NCBI GenBank assembly: GCA_964615935.1
Contig: CAZTTG010000121.1
Location: forward strand, 1 to 15,181
Length of the DNA: 15,181 nt
Origin: CAZTTG01 sp964615935
Lineage (GTDB): Bacteria; Planctomycetota; UBA1135; GCA-002686595
Reading direction: 5' to 3'
Of the stretch, positions 14,743-15,181 are shown piece after piece; position 1 is the first letter of the stretch, and every line of letters begins with the position of its first letter. The translations under genes were made by a program, and so were the position numbers. Below the pieces are notes generated by a model, which saw nothing but the letters and a program-made list of their open reading frames with translations, ran no database searches and was not told the origin of the DNA.

Positions 14743-14823
14743 CGGGGGCAGGCATCGAGCTGTGAGCGCCCGGCCGAGGTGTCGCCTGGCGCAGCTTCGC
14801 TGCGCCGGCGCACCGAGGAGTCC
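14743..14823 (+). repeat. Composite hairpin repeat, copy B (3' half only)
   Basis: The 78 bases 14745-14822, from GGGGCAGG to CACCGAGGAGTC, match the reverse complement of 14930-15008 with nine substitutions and one single-base gap, about 87% identity by hand alignment. The central hairpin is CTGGCGCAGC-TTC-GCTGCGCCGG. Upstream of 14743 the similarity to the other copies largely disappears, so this copy is truncated or diverged. It forms a large inverted repeat with copy C around a spacer of about 107 bases. Confidence 0.85.
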
Positions 14824-14929
14824 GCCCGGACCAGCCACCCCTCGCCCGAGAGGGACTCCCCCCCTGTCCAGGCAAGGGCGTGCCAACACTCACGGCCCGA
14901 GCAGAGACCAGCGGACCACACGGCTAGCA

Positions 14930-15180
14930 GACTCCTCGGTGCGTCCGGCGCGGCGGAGCCGCGCCGGACGACACCTCGGCCAGGCGCCTACAGCTCGATT
15001 CCTGCCCCAACGAGCGTTCCTTCCAGCCGTCAGGGGACACGACGAGCAATGAGAGCGCGCAACGCCGCGCCGATGACGCGCCGCGCTGCGCGCGGCTGAC
15101 GCCACATGCGCTGCGCGCATGGCTCACGGCGCCACTCGATCGGGATAGGGGCCGGCAGGGAATTGCCCTGCCGGATCCCC
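14930..15180 (-). repeat. Composite hairpin repeat, copy C (inverted, most complete)
   Basis: Read on the minus strand from the right edge, the order is: hairpin with 9-bp stem CCGGCAGGG/CCCTGCCGG (15152-15174) and an outer GGGG/CCCC; block CGAGTGGCGCCGTGA; hairpin CATGCGC-GCA-GCGCATG (15105-15121); block CATGTGGCGT; hairpin GCCGCGC-GCA-GCGCGGC (15080-15096); CATCGG; a 38-base block (15034-14997) shared with copy A; a block GGGGCAGG..CACCGAGGAGTC shared with copy B, containing a 12-bp stem GTCCGGCGCGGC/GCCGCGCCGGAC with TCC loop. The linker blocks are conserved while the hairpins vary. The element may extend past the right edge. Confidence 0.8.
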
Positions 15181-15181
15181 T

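Noticed and set aside
10973..14893. A minus-strand frame of about 1300 codons extending upstream of the 197-residue protein
   Set aside because: Low-complexity Gln/Asp/His/Gly-rich translation antisense to the antiporter and YbhN-like genes; only the last 197 codons look like a protein.
14462..15180. CRISPR array
   Set aside because: Repeats are few, long, diverged, in opposite orientations and not separated by uniform spacers; no cas gene is present.

Overview
The window is about 15 kb of very GC-rich bacterial DNA. Dense coding with strong G/C third-codon bias produces long meaningless antisense ORFs. The gene set is a DUF4388/PEGA/beta-propeller membrane protein, a lipoprotein with HEAT-like helices, an NhaC-type antiporter, a YbhN-type membrane protein, a 432-residue AsnRS and a tRNA-His with encoded CCA. 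It fits a high-GC Gram-negative-type lineage such as Planctomycetota or Myxococcota, but nothing here fixes the phylum. Several genes lack a Shine-Dalgarno and carry a TANNNT-like hexamer 5-9 bases before the start codon, which suggests leaderless transcripts.

Left part (1-2640): a minus-strand gene running off the left edge encodes a PD-(D/E)XK-like domain followed by a Walker A ATPase of the DUF2075 (Schlafen-like helicase) type. It is interrupted at a run of six G and again near the edge. Divergent from it is a HAD-family hydrolase, followed by a roughly 470-base stretch with no convincing gene.

Middle (2637-8939): tRNA-His (GTG anticodon) on the minus strand with a recognisable promoter; a small minus-strand coiled-coil protein with a cysteine cluster; then a plus-strand run of a ThiF/MoeB-like E1 enzyme, a MobA-like nucleotidyltransferase, a 1049-residue transmembrane DUF4388 protein and a lipoprotein. 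The ThiF-like and MobA-like genes could both serve molybdopterin-type cofactor chemistry, but the ThiF-like protein has Ser where the family usually has its conserved Cys.

Right part (9031-14344): a minus-strand pair (197-residue membrane/coiled-coil protein, then asnS) diverges from a plus-strand pair (an NhaC-family antiporter with an unusual extracytoplasmic N-terminal extension, then a YbhN/UPF0104 multi-pass protein), which ends at a plausible intrinsic terminator.

Right edge (14345-15181): no gene is convincing. The stretch holds three copies, one inverted, of a composite repeat made of conserved linker blocks separated by GC-rich hairpins. The hairpins differ between copies, and in one of them the paired bases change together. 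This is the most interesting structure in the window and may be an undescribed mobile or structured-RNA repeat family.
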